A DNA stretch of 64,000 nt from contig CAOKDX010000001.1 of the NCBI GenBank assembly GCA_948467395.1, forward strand, positions 397,239-461,238, given 5' to 3'. Under the pieces are notes generated by a model. The model had not been told where the DNA came from. It worked only from the letters and a program-made list of their open reading frames with translations, and did not search any database. Source of the DNA: an uncultured Clostridia bacterium. GTDB lineage: Bacteria; Bacillota; Clostridia; Lachnospirales; Lachnospiraceae. This document shows, piece after piece, positions 53,393-63,000 of the stretch (its first letter is position 1; each line of letters opens with the position of its first letter). Position numbers and translations under genes: made by a program.

Positions 53393-55003
53393 TCAGCTCA
53401 GGGCCTGACGCTTGCGTGCCATCTCATCGCTGTCAAGGTATTCGTCATAAGTTGTGACCTTGTCAATCATTCCGTTTGGTGTAAATTCGATGATCCGGTT
53501 GGCGATGGTCTGGATGAACTGGTGGTCCTGGGAGGTGAAAAGGACGACGCCAGGGAATTTAATCAATCCATTGTTGACGGAGGTAATGGATTCCATATCA
53601 AGATGGTTGGTTGGTTCATCCAGTAACAATACATTAGAGCCGAGCATCATCATTTTGGAAAGCATGACGCGGACCTTTTCGCCGCCCGATAGGACATTCA
53701 CTTTTTTCAGGCCGTCTTCTCCCTTAAAGAGCATGCGTCCAAGGAATCCGCGGACAAAGGTGGCATCCTTTTCCGGTGAAAATGGCATCAGCCAGTCAAC
53801 AATGGTATCACTGCTGTCGAAATATTTGGTATTATCCTTCGGGAAATAGGAATTGGATGTGGTGATTCCCCATTTGTAATCCCCCTCATCGGGCTCCATT
53901 TCGCCAGAGAGGATCTGGAAGAGAGTGGTGGCGGCAATGCCATAGGATCCTACGAAAGCAATTTTGTCGTCGTGTCCTACTGTGAAGGATACGTGATCCA
54001 ATACCTTTTCGCCATCAATAGTCTTGCACAGATCCGTTACCGTGAGTACCTCGTTACCAATCTCACGGTCCGGCTTAAAATCCACATAGGGATATTTGCG
54101 GCTGGAGGGGCGTAGCGTGTCAAGCTCGATTTTCTCCAGAGCGCGTTTGCGGGAGGTTGCCTGTTTGGATTTGGATGCATTGGCGCTAAAACGCTGGATA
54201 AATTCCTGCAGCTCCTTGATCTTCTCTTCCTTCTTTTTGTTTGCCTCTTTCATCTGCTTGATCATCAGCTGGCTGGATTCATACCAGAAGTCATAGTTGC
54301 CGGCATAAATCTGCATCTTACCATAGTCAAGGTCCACAGTATGGGTACAGACCTTGTTAAGGAAATATCGGTCGTGGGATACGACGATTATGGTATTTTC
54401 AAAGTCGATAAGGAAATCTTCCAGCCAGCGGATGGAGTCCAGATCCAGGTGGTTGGTAGGCTCATCCAGCAGCAGGATATCCGGATTGCCGAAAAGAGCC
54501 CGGGCAAGGAGGACCTTTACCTTGTCGTTATCCGGAAGCTCACTCATAAGTTTGCTGTGTTCACTGGTATCAATACTGAGGGCGTTTAACAGGGAGGCGG
54601 CATCGGATTCGGCCTCCCATCCGTTCATAGCGGCAAAATCGGCCTCTAATTCACTGGCGCGTATACCGTCTTCCTCTGTGAAATCCTCTTTGGCATATAT
54701 GACGTCTTTTTCTTTCATGATGTCATACAGCCGCTGGTTGCCGGCGATAACAGTGTCTAATACAATCTGGTCATCGTATTTGAAGTGATCCTGCTCCAGC
54801 ACAGAGAGACGTTCGCCTGCCCCCATACTGATTTCGCCTGTGGTTGGGTCAAGCTCACCGGACAGGATTTTTAAAAACGTAGATTTGCCGGCACCGTTGG
54901 CACCAATAATGCCATAGCAGTTTCCTTCTGTGAATTTTATATTGACTTCTTCAAAAAGTGCCTTCTTGCCAAATCTGAGAGATATATTTGTTGCCTGAAT
55001 CAT
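53393..55003 (-). CDS. ABC-F family ATPase (YbiT-like)
   Basis: 536 residues with two ABC domains and no membrane segments, the layout of ribosome-associated ABC-F proteins. Domain 1 has an intact P-loop, GANGAGKST, and LLLDEPTNHLD, but a degenerate signature (MSELPDNDKVKVLLARALF). The basic interdomain linker contains a helical stretch rich in Lys/Glu and SANASKSKQATSRKR. Domain 2 has a good LSGGEKVRVMLSK signature and LLLDEPTNHLD, but its P-loop reads GSYGIAATTLF: the catalytic Lys is Ala (codon GCC). Site 2 may bind ATP weakly. The protein could modulate translation or antibiotic response; the ligand is unknown. Confidence 0.9.
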   Translation of the reverse strand: MIQATNISLRFGKKALFEEVNIKFTEGNCYGIIGANGAGKSTFLKILSGELDPTTGEISMGAGERLSVLEQDHFKYDDQIVLDTVIAGNQRLYDIMKEKDVIYAKEDFTEEDGIRASELEADFAAMNGWEAESDAASLLNALSIDTSEHSKLMSELPDNDKVKVLLARALFGNPDILLLDEPTNHLDLDSIRWLEDFLIDFENTIIVVSHDRYFLNKVCTHTVDLDYGKMQIYAGNYDFWYESSQLMIKQMKEANKKKEEKIKELQEFIQRFSANASKSKQATSRKRALEKIELDTLRPSSRKYPYVDFKPDREIGNEVLTVTDLCKTIDGEKVLDHVSFTVGHDDKIAFVGSYGIAATTLFQILSGEMEPDEGDYKWGITTSNSYFPKDNTKYFDSSDTIVDWLMPFSPEKDATFVRGFLGRMLFKGEDGLKKVNVLSGGEKVRVMLSKMMMLGSNVLLLDEPTNHLDMESITSVNNGLIKFPGVVLFTSQDHQFIQTIANRIIEFTPNGMIDKVTTYDEYLDSDEMARKRQALS

Positions 55004-55118
55004 AATCGTTTCCTTTCTTATTTCAAAATATACTAGTCAATATTTTACTAAAAATAACGGATAATGCAAGGGTTTTTTGCGAAAAATCGCTATAATTTCA
55101 TATTTTTGAAAATAATGA

Positions 55119-55147
55119 TTGTGAGATTGTGGAAACTCCGTTATAAT
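55119..55147 (+). promoter_or_regulatory. promoter for the GH13-like gene
   Basis: TTGTGA at 55119-55124 and a perfect TATAAT at 55142-55147 are spaced 17 bp. Transcription would start near 55154, giving a leader of about 98 nt. Confidence 0.65.
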
Positions 55148-55182
55148 AAATGTATATTTTTGTAAAATAATTACCAAATACA

Positions 55183-55208
55183 TAGCTCAAATTGGCACTG
55201 TTGAGCTA
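55183..55208 (+). promoter_or_regulatory. inverted repeat in the leader of the GH13-like gene
   Basis: TAGCTCAA and TTGAGCTA are perfect 8-bp arms around a 10-nt loop, inside the transcribed leader about 45 nt before the start codon. The right arm belongs to a 12-mer, CTGTTGAGCTAA, also found at 27290-27301 before adenosine deaminase. It could be an operator or an RNA hairpin. Confidence 0.45.
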
Positions 55209-55251
55209 AAATGGCGAGACCGTATTAAAAATACAGAAGGGAAGCAGATAG

Positions 55252-57090
55252 ATGCCAATACTAGACAAGATACAGCTTCAGAAAGCAGCCACATTTAAAC
55301 TGGGAGTTTCCAATATAAGTGAGAACCGGGTACAGGCCGCCTTTTGGCGCCGGGGAGTGTCACGTTGTCAGCTGTGTCTGTATAAACATGGAAAGAAACA
55401 AAAGATTACGATGGAACCAATGAGAGAATCCGGTATTCGGGATGTTTTCTCTGTAATTATTGAGGGAGAGCATATTACCGAGAGAATGAACGGACTGGAA
55501 TATGATTTTATTGTAGACGGAGAACATGTGACAGATCCCTATGCAAGGGTGATAGCGGGACGGGATCATTTTGGAAAGCCGCACAGGCATATACATGGAA
55601 AATTTGACTTCTCATCCTTTGACTGGACGGGAGAGCGATGGAGACCCCTGTCAGAGCACGAGATGGTGATGTATCAGTGCCATGTCAGGGGATTTACTAA
55701 GCATGCCAGCTCCGGTGTGGAGGCGCCGGGGACGTTTGCCGGCCTGCAGGAGAAGATACCATATATGAAGGAGCTGGGGGTAAATACGATTCTTCCCCTC
55801 CCCATCTACGATTTTGACGAGTGCATCAGGGACGACGAGGGAAATCCGACTGGTAAAGTGAATTACTGGGGATATACGGGAGATGCGTTCTATTTTGCTC
55901 CTAAGACAGGCTACAGTAGCGGCAGGGCGAGCGCTCCGGAGGAACTTAAGACACTGGTAAAATCCCTTCATCAGAATCATATGAATCTAATACTGGATAT
56001 GCATTTTATAGACAGGACGCCGGAATTTATACTGGAATGTCTCAGATATTATGTTCTGGAGTATCATGTGGATGGTTTCCGGATCAACCAGGAATCCATG
56101 GATACATCCTGGCTCAGACTGGATCCGGTTCTGTCCCACACGAAGCTGCTGGCAGGGAGCTGGGGCCGTCAGCCTGAGAACCGGAACCATCCGGTCTGTT
56201 ATGAGATGAACGACGGCTTTCTTGTGGATGCCAGGCGGTTTCTCAAAAGTGATGAGGGACAGGTGGCAAATATATATAAGCGTTTCCGCGAACAGGGAGA
56301 CGGTGTGGGACTGGTTCACTACATTACCCAGCACAATGGTTTTACCCTGCGGGATCTGATTTCTTATGATGTCAAACACAATGAGGCAAACGGCGAGCGT
56401 GGGAGAGATGGGACAGAGCTTAATTATAGCTGGAATTGCGGCGTTGAGGGACCGAGCCGGCGAAGACAGGTGGTGCAGACACGGAAACAGCAGGAGAGAA
56501 ATGCCTTTGTAATGCTGCTTCTGGGGATGGCGGTGCCAATGCTGCTGGCGGGGGACGAATTTGGCAACTCACAGAAGGGAAATAACAATGCCTATTGTCA
56601 GGATAATGTGACAACATGGCTTGACTGGAGACTGCTGGAGAGAAATCAGAAGACCTATCGTTTTGTAAAAGAGCTGCTGGCCTTTCGCCGGAAACATCCA
56701 TTATACCATCAGGACAAGCCGCTTACTGGTCTGGATACGAAAGGAAGAGGAGCCCCGGATGTATCCTGTCACGGGAAGGAACCGTGGGTCATCGACTTTT
56801 CTTATTACAGCAGAAAACTGGGTATTTTGTTTTATGGGAGCTATTTTGAGGGAAAGAGCCTGTATTTTGCGTTTAATTTTCACTGGGAGGAGCAGGAATT
56901 TTATATTCCTAATGTGGAAAATAACAAGGAGTGGAAAATTCTGGTGGATACTGCGGAGACCGGAGCAAAAATTGTCAGTAATGGTATTTATATGATGCCG
57001 GCCCGTTCCATTACAGTGTTTGAGAGCGTATGTAACCGGTCAGCGGAGGCTGACCGGAAGAAAAAGAAGAGTTCTAAGAAAAGGACTTAG
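55252..57090 (+). CDS. GH13 glycogen-debranching-like protein lacking all catalytic residues
   Basis: 612 residues, resembling isoamylase/GlgX over its full length: an N-terminal CBM48-like beta domain (about 15-105), a TIM barrel (about 135-500) and a C-terminal beta domain. The conserved blocks are recognisable but the active site is gone. Region II reads DGFRINQES, with nucleophile Asp replaced by Asn279. Region III reads KLLAGSWG, with acid/base Glu replaced by Gly302. Region IV reads QHNGFTLRDLISY, with Asp replaced by Asn362. Region I is LDMHFI instead of LDVVYNHT. The frame is intact, so it is probably a glucan-binding or regulatory pseudoenzyme. GAAGGGAAG precedes the ATG; the end overlaps the next, convergent gene by 4 bp. 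Confidence 0.85.
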   Translation: MPILDKIQLQKAATFKLGVSNISENRVQAAFWRRGVSRCQLCLYKHGKKQKITMEPMRESGIRDVFSVIIEGEHITERMNGLEYDFIVDGEHVTDPYARVIAGRDHFGKPHRHIHGKFDFSSFDWTGERWRPLSEHEMVMYQCHVRGFTKHASSGVEAPGTFAGLQEKIPYMKELGVNTILPLPIYDFDECIRDDEGNPTGKVNYWGYTGDAFYFAPKTGYSSGRASAPEELKTLVKSLHQNHMNLILDMHFIDRTPEFILECLRYYVLEYHVDGFRINQESMDTSWLRLDPVLSHTKLLAGSWGRQPENRNHPVCYEMNDGFLVDARRFLKSDEGQVANIYKRFREQGDGVGLVHYITQHNGFTLRDLISYDVKHNEANGERGRDGTELNYSWNCGVEGPSRRRQVVQTRKQQERNAFVMLLLGMAVPMLLAGDEFGNSQKGNNNAYCQDNVTTWLDWRLLERNQKTYRFVKELLAFRRKHPLYHQDKPLTGLDTKGRGAPDVSCHGKEPWVIDFSYYSRKLGILFYGSYFEGKSLYFAFNFHWEEQEFYIPNVENNKEWKILVDTAETGAKIVSNGIYMMPARSITVFESVCNRSAEADRKKKKSSKKRT

Positions 57091-57284
57091 AATCTGTGGT
57101 TTTCCACGATGGGATCAAAGAGATCCAGGGAGCAGTACTTATCCGAGGTGAAGTGTTTGCAGGTGGTGCATGATACCTCAGCATCACCTGATTTGTTCGT
57201 ACAGCTGCAGCGGCAGCAGTCTTTTACGGCGTAAGCACTGCAGTTTTTGGCTACATTTTTATAAGTCTGTTCATCACAACGCAT
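57087..57284 (-). CDS. small cysteine-rich protein
   Basis: 65 residues with nine cysteines in paired spacing (CCRCSC, CTTCKHF, KYCSLD). The spacing suggests metal binding or disulphides; the nearest idea is a DUF1540-like zinc-binding protein, but this is not certain. No signal peptide or membrane helix. GGAGGT precedes the ATG. Its 3' end overlaps the GH13-like gene by 4 bp on the opposite strand. Confidence 0.7.
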   Translation of the reverse strand: MRCDEQTYKNVAKNCSAYAVKDCCRCSCTNKSGDAEVSCTTCKHFTSDKYCSLDLFDPIVENHRF

Positions 57285-57361
57285 GCTATTACCTCCATTT
57301 CTTCAATTGAAATATTCTGTAAACGCTATTAGTATCTTCTTTCAGGAGGGATTTATTCAGA

Positions 57362-57799
57362 ATGATCGTCTTAAAAGTTGAAAACATAAAAGAATTTATG
57401 GCAAAGCTGCTGACGGATGAAATGTTTGATAAGTTTCACGTTTCAGGCTGTGAGGTGACCACATTTGTCACTTTTCAGATTGATGGCAAAAGACATGATG
57501 AATGGTACGATTCGGATGAACGGCCAGCGGACGAATGTGGACAGGTTTTATGGAGACAGCTCAGACCGGTTCTTTTCAGTCTCATCCGCGGGAAGAAAAC
57601 GCCCGAAGTATTTAAGGTGGATTTCTGCCACTATATGGCGGGTGGAGATGTGGGTTCGCTGCGGGTGCAGTATGAAAAAGAAGAATTATTGGTCTTTACC
57701 GGATATATGCAGAAGGAGTTTTCTCTTACAAAGGAGGCGCAGCAGGCATGGGACGAGAAGTGCCGGAATTTTCTGGGGAGGTATGGGGAAGAACAGTGA
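57362..57799 (+). CDS. DUF5721-like conserved protein
   Basis: 145 residues, cytosolic, single alpha/beta domain. The pattern IVLKVENIKEFMAKLL...VTTFVTFQIDGKRHDEWY fits the small DUF5721 group I recall from Clostridia; function is unknown. AGGAGGGATT precedes the ATG. The stop lies 6 bp before the CIRCE element of htpG. Confidence 0.65.
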   Translation: MIVLKVENIKEFMAKLLTDEMFDKFHVSGCEVTTFVTFQIDGKRHDEWYDSDERPADECGQVLWRQLRPVLFSLIRGKKTPEVFKVDFCHYMAGGDVGSLRVQYEKEELLVFTGYMQKEFSLTKEAQQAWDEKCRNFLGRYGEEQ

Positions 57800-57805
57800 C
57801 GGTTG

Positions 57806-57832
57806 TTAGCACTCATTTAAAATGAGTGCTAA
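57806..57832 (+). promoter_or_regulatory. CIRCE operator (HrcA site)
   Basis: A perfect TTAGCACTC-N9-GAGTGCTAA inverted repeat, identical to the CIRCE consensus. It lies 7 bp upstream of the htpG -35 element. HrcA bound here would repress htpG until heat stress. hrcA itself is not in the window. Confidence 0.95.
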
Positions 57833-57839
57833 ATTTTTC

Positions 57840-57868
57840 TTGACATTGGGCCCGCTGCGTATTATTAT
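57840..57868 (+). promoter_or_regulatory. htpG promoter
   Basis: TTGACA at 57840-57845 and TATTAT at 57863-57868 are spaced 17 bp. Transcription would start near 57875, leaving a leader of about 58 nt. Confidence 0.8.
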
Positions 57869-57932
57869 AGTCTCATGACATAAGTGCTGTGTATTTGCAG
57901 GTGCATGGCCGATGAAATGGAGGTTAATAAAG

Positions 57933-59987
57933 ATGACAAATGAGCAGGGCAATTTAGCGATCAATTCTGAAAACATATTTCCGATTATTAAGAAATGGCT
58001 GTACTCCGACCATGATATTTTTATCCGTGAGGTGATCAGCAATGGCTGCGATGCCATAACCAAGCGGAAGAAGCTTTCACTGATCGGTGAGACGGAGCTG
58101 GCTGATGATTACAGGGCAAAAATTGATGTAGAGGTAAATCCGGAGGATAAAACCATTACTTTTACCGACAACGGACTTGGGATGACAGCGGATGAGGTGA
58201 AGGAGTATATCAACCAGATCGCCTTCTCCGGGGCGGCAGATTTTCTTGAGAAATACAAGGATAAGGCCAATGATGAGCAGATCATCGGGCATTTTGGACT
58301 GGGATTCTATTCTGTGTTTATGGTTGCCGATTCGGCAGAGATCCATACCCTTTCTTACAGGGAGGGAGCAGAGGCAGTTCACTGGGAGTCAGACGGCGGC
58401 CTGACTTTTGAAATGGGACCGAGTGAGAAGGATACCGTTGGTACACAGATCATCCTTCACCTCAATGAGGACAGCTATGAGTTTGCCAATGAATACCGTG
58501 TGCGGGAGGTTTTGGAGAAATACTGCTCCTTTATGCCAGTGGAGATTTTCCTCACCAAGGCAAATGCTGAGCCTGAGTATGAGACGATCCCAAGCGAAGA
58601 GGTCACAGAAGAGGACACGGTGATCGAAGAGATCGTAGAGGAGCCGAAGGAAGAAGTAAAAGAGGGAGAAGACGGCGAAGAGGGAGAGAAGAAAGAGCCT
58701 GTGAAGAAGACAAAGATCCTGAAACGCCCGGTGTCTCTCAGCGATATCAATCCGCTCTGGAATAAGCATCCCAATGAGTGTACCGAGGATGAATATAAAG
58801 AATTTTACCGCAAGGTATTTCAGGACTACAGGGAGCCATTGTTCTGGATCCATCTGAACATGGACTATCCCTTTAATCTGAAAGGTATTCTCTATTTCCC
58901 CAAAGTGAATCTGGAGTACGAGAATATCGAAGGCATGATCAAGCTGTACAACAATCAGGTCTTTATTGCAGATAACATCAAGGAAGTGATCCCGGAATTC
59001 CTGCTTCTCTTAAAGGGCGTGATCGACTGTCCGGATCTGCCGCTGAATGTCAGCCGCAGCGCGCTGCAGAATGACGGCTTTGTAAAGAAGATTTCCGACT
59101 ATATTACGAAGAAGGTGGCGGACAAGCTCTCTGGTATGTGCAAGACCGATCGTGAGAACTATGAAAAGTATTGGGATGATATCAGCCCATTTATCAAGTT
59201 CGGCTGTCTCAAGGACGAGAAGTTCAAGGAGAAAATAAAGGAATATATTCTGTTTAAGGATTTGAATGATAAATACAGCACCCTGTCGGAATATCTGGAT
59301 ACGCTGCCGGAACCGGAAGTAGAGGCGGAGGTAGTAGAACCGGGAGAAGAGGATAAGGAGGAGCCGCAGGAGGCGGAGACACCGAAAAAAACGGTCTATT
59401 ATGTGACAGACCTGCAGCAGCAGAGCCAGTATATCAATATGTTCCGGGAACAGGAGATGAATGCCGTTGTTCTGCTTCACAATATTGATCAGCCCTTTGT
59501 CTCTTCTCTTGAGGCAGGCGATGACGCAGTGAAATTCCAGCGCATTGACGCCGACCTGACAGAGGCATTTAAGGAGGAAGGCGACGAGGAACAGCTGAAG
59601 GAAGAGACAGAGACCCTGACGGAAATCTTCAAAAAGGCGACGGGACGGGACAATCTGGAGGTTAAGGTTGAGAAACTGAAAAATGAGAAGGTGTCCTCTA
59701 TGATCACCATGTCTGAGGATGCAAGAAGGATGCAGGATATGATGAAAATGTATGCGGCAAACGGCATGGGCGGCATGGGTATGTCGGATATGGGACAGAC
59801 ACTGGTGCTGAATGCCAATCATGCACTGGTTCAGTATGTCCTGGAGCATAAAGAAGAGGATAATACGGATCTGTTCTGCAAACAGCTGTACGATCTGGCA
59901 CTCATCAGCCATCATCCGCTGGAGGCAGACAAGATGACGGAGTTTATCGAACGCAGCAACGAGATTATGATGCTGCTGGCGAAATAA
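57933..59987 (+). CDS. htpG: Hsp90-family chaperone HtpG
   Basis: 684 residues, an ATP-dependent chaperone. The GHKL ATP site is visible: FIREVISNGCDAI, DNGLGM and GHFGLGFYSVFMVAD. Length exceeds the usual 610-640 because of two acidic inserts: residues about 213-258 (EEVTEEDTVIEEIVEEPKEE and on), between the N and middle domains, and a second near 460-495. The first sits where eukaryotic Hsp90 has its charged linker. ATG 57933 has GGAGG 9 nt upstream; an in-frame upstream start at 57912 overlaps that site. Regulation by HrcA is indicated by the CIRCE element. Confidence 0.96.
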   Translation: MTNEQGNLAINSENIFPIIKKWLYSDHDIFIREVISNGCDAITKRKKLSLIGETELADDYRAKIDVEVNPEDKTITFTDNGLGMTADEVKEYINQIAFSGAADFLEKYKDKANDEQIIGHFGLGFYSVFMVADSAEIHTLSYREGAEAVHWESDGGLTFEMGPSEKDTVGTQIILHLNEDSYEFANEYRVREVLEKYCSFMPVEIFLTKANAEPEYETIPSEEVTEEDTVIEEIVEEPKEEVKEGEDGEEGEKKEPVKKTKILKRPVSLSDINPLWNKHPNECTEDEYKEFYRKVFQDYREPLFWIHLNMDYPFNLKGILYFPKVNLEYENIEGMIKLYNNQVFIADNIKEVIPEFLLLLKGVIDCPDLPLNVSRSALQNDGFVKKISDYITKKVADKLSGMCKTDRENYEKYWDDISPFIKFGCLKDEKFKEKIKEYILFKDLNDKYSTLSEYLDTLPEPEVEAEVVEPGEEDKEEPQEAETPKKTVYYVTDLQQQSQYINMFREQEMNAVVLLHNIDQPFVSSLEAGDDAVKFQRIDADLTEAFKEEGDEEQLKEETETLTEIFKKATGRDNLEVKVEKLKNEKVSSMITMSEDARRMQDMMKMYAANGMGGMGMSDMGQTLVLNANHALVQYVLEHKEEDNTDLFCKQLYDLALISHHPLEADKMTEFIERSNEIMMLLAK

Positions 59988-60023
59988 TCTGCATGAAATC
60001 AGGCAATCTTCGCTATTTATAAG

Positions 60024-60070
60024 AAAATCCCCTGTGTGTATCTGGTAACGGATACTTGCAGGGGATTTTT
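60024..60070. terminator. bidirectional terminator between htpG and carB
   Basis: AATCCCCTG/CAGGGGATT with an inner GTATC/GGATAC helix forms a long stem. T5 follows on the plus strand, and the minus strand ends in TTTTC. It serves the convergent htpG and carB genes. Confidence 0.85.
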
Positions 60071-60091
60071 CTGTGTGAATAAATTAAAGTA

Positions 60092-63000
60092 TTATTTGTC
60101 AGTAATTTCTGAATGGAGCTGCTGCAGGGATTTCAGTTCGCCCTGTTTATGCTCTTTAACATAGTGAATGCCCTCGGCAGTTGCCCTGGCGGCTGCCATG
60201 GTGGTCATGTATGGCACCTTGGCTTTGATGGCTGCCTTGCGGAGATAGCTGTCGTCATGCACGCTGTCTTTGCCTACCGGGGTGTTGATGATCAGCTGAA
60301 TGTCTCCGTTGGTGATCATATCCAGAATATTTGGCCTGCCCTCATACAGTTTTTTCACCTTTTCCGCCCGGATACCGGACTTGATCAAAAGGTCATAGGT
60401 GCTGCCGGTGGCGATGATACGGAATCCGTCGTCCATAAAAATCCGCGCAATGTCTGCCGCCTCAGGCTTATCCTTGGCGTTGACGGATATTAGAACAGTG
60501 CCGGACAGGGGAAGGGGTGACTGGATCGCTTCCTGGGATTTGTAAAATGCTTCGCCATAGGAAGAGGACAGTCCGAGAACCTCCCCGGTGGATCGCATCT
60601 CCGGACCGAGTACAGGATCCACCTCCTGGAACATATTGAAGGGGAACGCCGCCTCCTTTACTCCGTAATTTGGTATGTTTTGTTCTTTCAATCCCGTGAT
60701 GGGGGATTCTTTGCCAGTGAGTTCCGAGGTAATGATCTCCGTTGCCAGTGGAACCATACGGATATTACATACCTTGGATACCAGCGGTACGGTACGGGAT
60801 GCCCGGGGATTGGCCTCCAGTACATACACCTTGCCATTTTCAATGGCATACTGCATGTTCATCAATCCCCGGACATGCATTTCTTCGGCAATTTTCTTTG
60901 TATATTCTTTTATCGTAGCTACATTTTCCTCTGATATATGGACAGAGGGAATGATGCAGGCAGAGTCACCGGAATGTACGCCGGCAAGCTCGATGTGTTC
61001 CATTACTGCCGGTACAAAGGCATTGGTGCCGTCACTGATGGCGTCGGCTTCACATTCCAGGGCATGGTTCAGGAATCGGTCAATGAGAATGGGGCGGTCC
61101 GGTGTCACTCCGACGGCGGCTCTCATATACTCCGTCATGCTCTCATCATCATAGACAACTTCCATGCCGCGGCCGCCCAGTACATAGGACGGGCGCACCA
61201 TAACCGGATAACCGATTCTGCCGGCGATGGAGATCGCCTCTTCAACGGTGGTCGCCATACCAGATTCCGGCATGGGAATCTCCAGCTTGTCCATCATCTC
61301 CCGGAACAGATCCCTGTCCTCAGCCAGATCGATCACGGAGGGAGAGGTGCCCAGTATCTTTACGCCGTTTTTCTCCAGCTCGCTGGCCAGGTTCAACGGT
61401 GTCTGTCCGCCGAACTGGGCAATGACGCCCAGTGGTTTTTCTTTCTTGTAAATGCTCAGCACATCTTCCAGGGTCAGCGGTTCAAAATATAGTTTATCCG
61501 ATGTGTCATAGTCAGTGGACACCGTTTCCGGATTACAGTTTACGATAATGGTTTCAAATCCCAGTTTTTTCAGTGCGATGGCAGCGTGGACACAGCAGTA
61601 ATCAAATTCGATTCCCTGCCCGATGCGGTTTGGCCCGCCGCCCAGGATCATAATCTTTTGTTTGTCGCTGCTGACAGGATTTTTGTCCGGGGCATTGTAG
61701 GTGGAATAGTAGTAGGCGCTGTTTTCCGTGCCGCTAACATGGACTCCCTCCCATGCCTCTTCTACACCAAGAGCAAGACGGCGTTCCCGGATATCCGATT
61801 CGGGAACAGCCAGGATTTCACTCAGATACTTGTCTGAAAATCCATTTTTCTTGGCGGAGATCAGTGCCTCATCAGAAGGCAGCTGCCCTTTGTTCTTCAT
61901 CAGGGCTTCTTCTTCCTCTACCAGCTCCTTCATCTGTTCGATAAAGTAGGTTTTTACTTTGGTGAGTTCAAAGATTTCCTCCACAGCGGCACCCTTGCGG
62001 AGGGCTTCATACATTATAAAATGCCGTTCGCTGGAAGGTGTGATAAGAAGATGAAGAAGTTCTTCCTTTGTCAGGGTGTCAAAGTTCTTGGCATGTCCCA
62101 GACCGTAGCGCCCGGTTTCCAGACTGCGGATCGCTTTCTGGAACGCCTCCTTATATGTCTTGCCGATGCTCATTACCTCACCCACCGCTCTCATCTGTGT
62201 GCCCAGTTTGTCTTCCACACCTTTGAATTTTTCAAAAGCCCAGCGGGCGAATTTGATCACTACATAATCCCCGTCCGGGACGTATTTGTCCAGCGTGCCG
62301 TATTTGCCACAGGGGATATCCTTCAGTGTAAGTCCTGTCGCCAGCATGGCGGAGACCAGGGCGATGGGGAAACCGGTTGCTTTGGAGGCAAGAGCGGAGG
62401 AGCGGGAGGTTCTCGGGTTGATCTCGATCACGATGATGCGGTCGCTTACCGGATCGTGGGCGAACTGGACATTAGTACCACCGATAACCTGTACGGATTC
62501 TACGATTTTATATGCCTGTTCCTGCAGGCGTTTCTGGCATTCTTCCGAGATAGTCAGCATGGGGGCGGAACAGAAGGAATCCCCGGTATGTACGCCGAGC
62601 GGATCGATGTTCTCGATAAAGCATACGGTGATAATGTTGTTCTCGGCATCCCGGACGACTTCCAGTTCCAGCTCCTCCCATCCCAGGATGGATTCTTCTA
62701 CCAGCACCTGTCCCACTAGACTTGCCTGAAGTCCTCTGGCACATACGGTCTTTAATTCTTCTTTATTGTATACGAGGCCGCCGCCGGCGCCCCCCATAGT
62801 ATAGGCGGGGCGGAGTACTACCGGGTAGCCAAGTTTATCTGCTATGGAAAGGGCTTCCTCCACGCTGTATGCCACTTCACTGCGTGCCATTTCAATGCCC
62901 AGCCTGTCCATGGTTTTCTTAAATTCGATCCGATCCTCGCCGCGCTCGATGGCGTCTACCTGGACACCGATCACCTTTACGTTATATTTGTCAAGGATTC

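Noticed and set aside
57036-57057. Perfect CCGGTCAGC/GCTGACCGG hairpin near the end of the GH13-like gene as a terminator
   Set aside because: It lies inside the coding sequence and has no T tract on either strand, so it is probably incidental.
60113-62719. Plus-strand frames of 120-230 codons over carB
   Set aside because: Antisense shadows of a full-length, motif-complete CarB.
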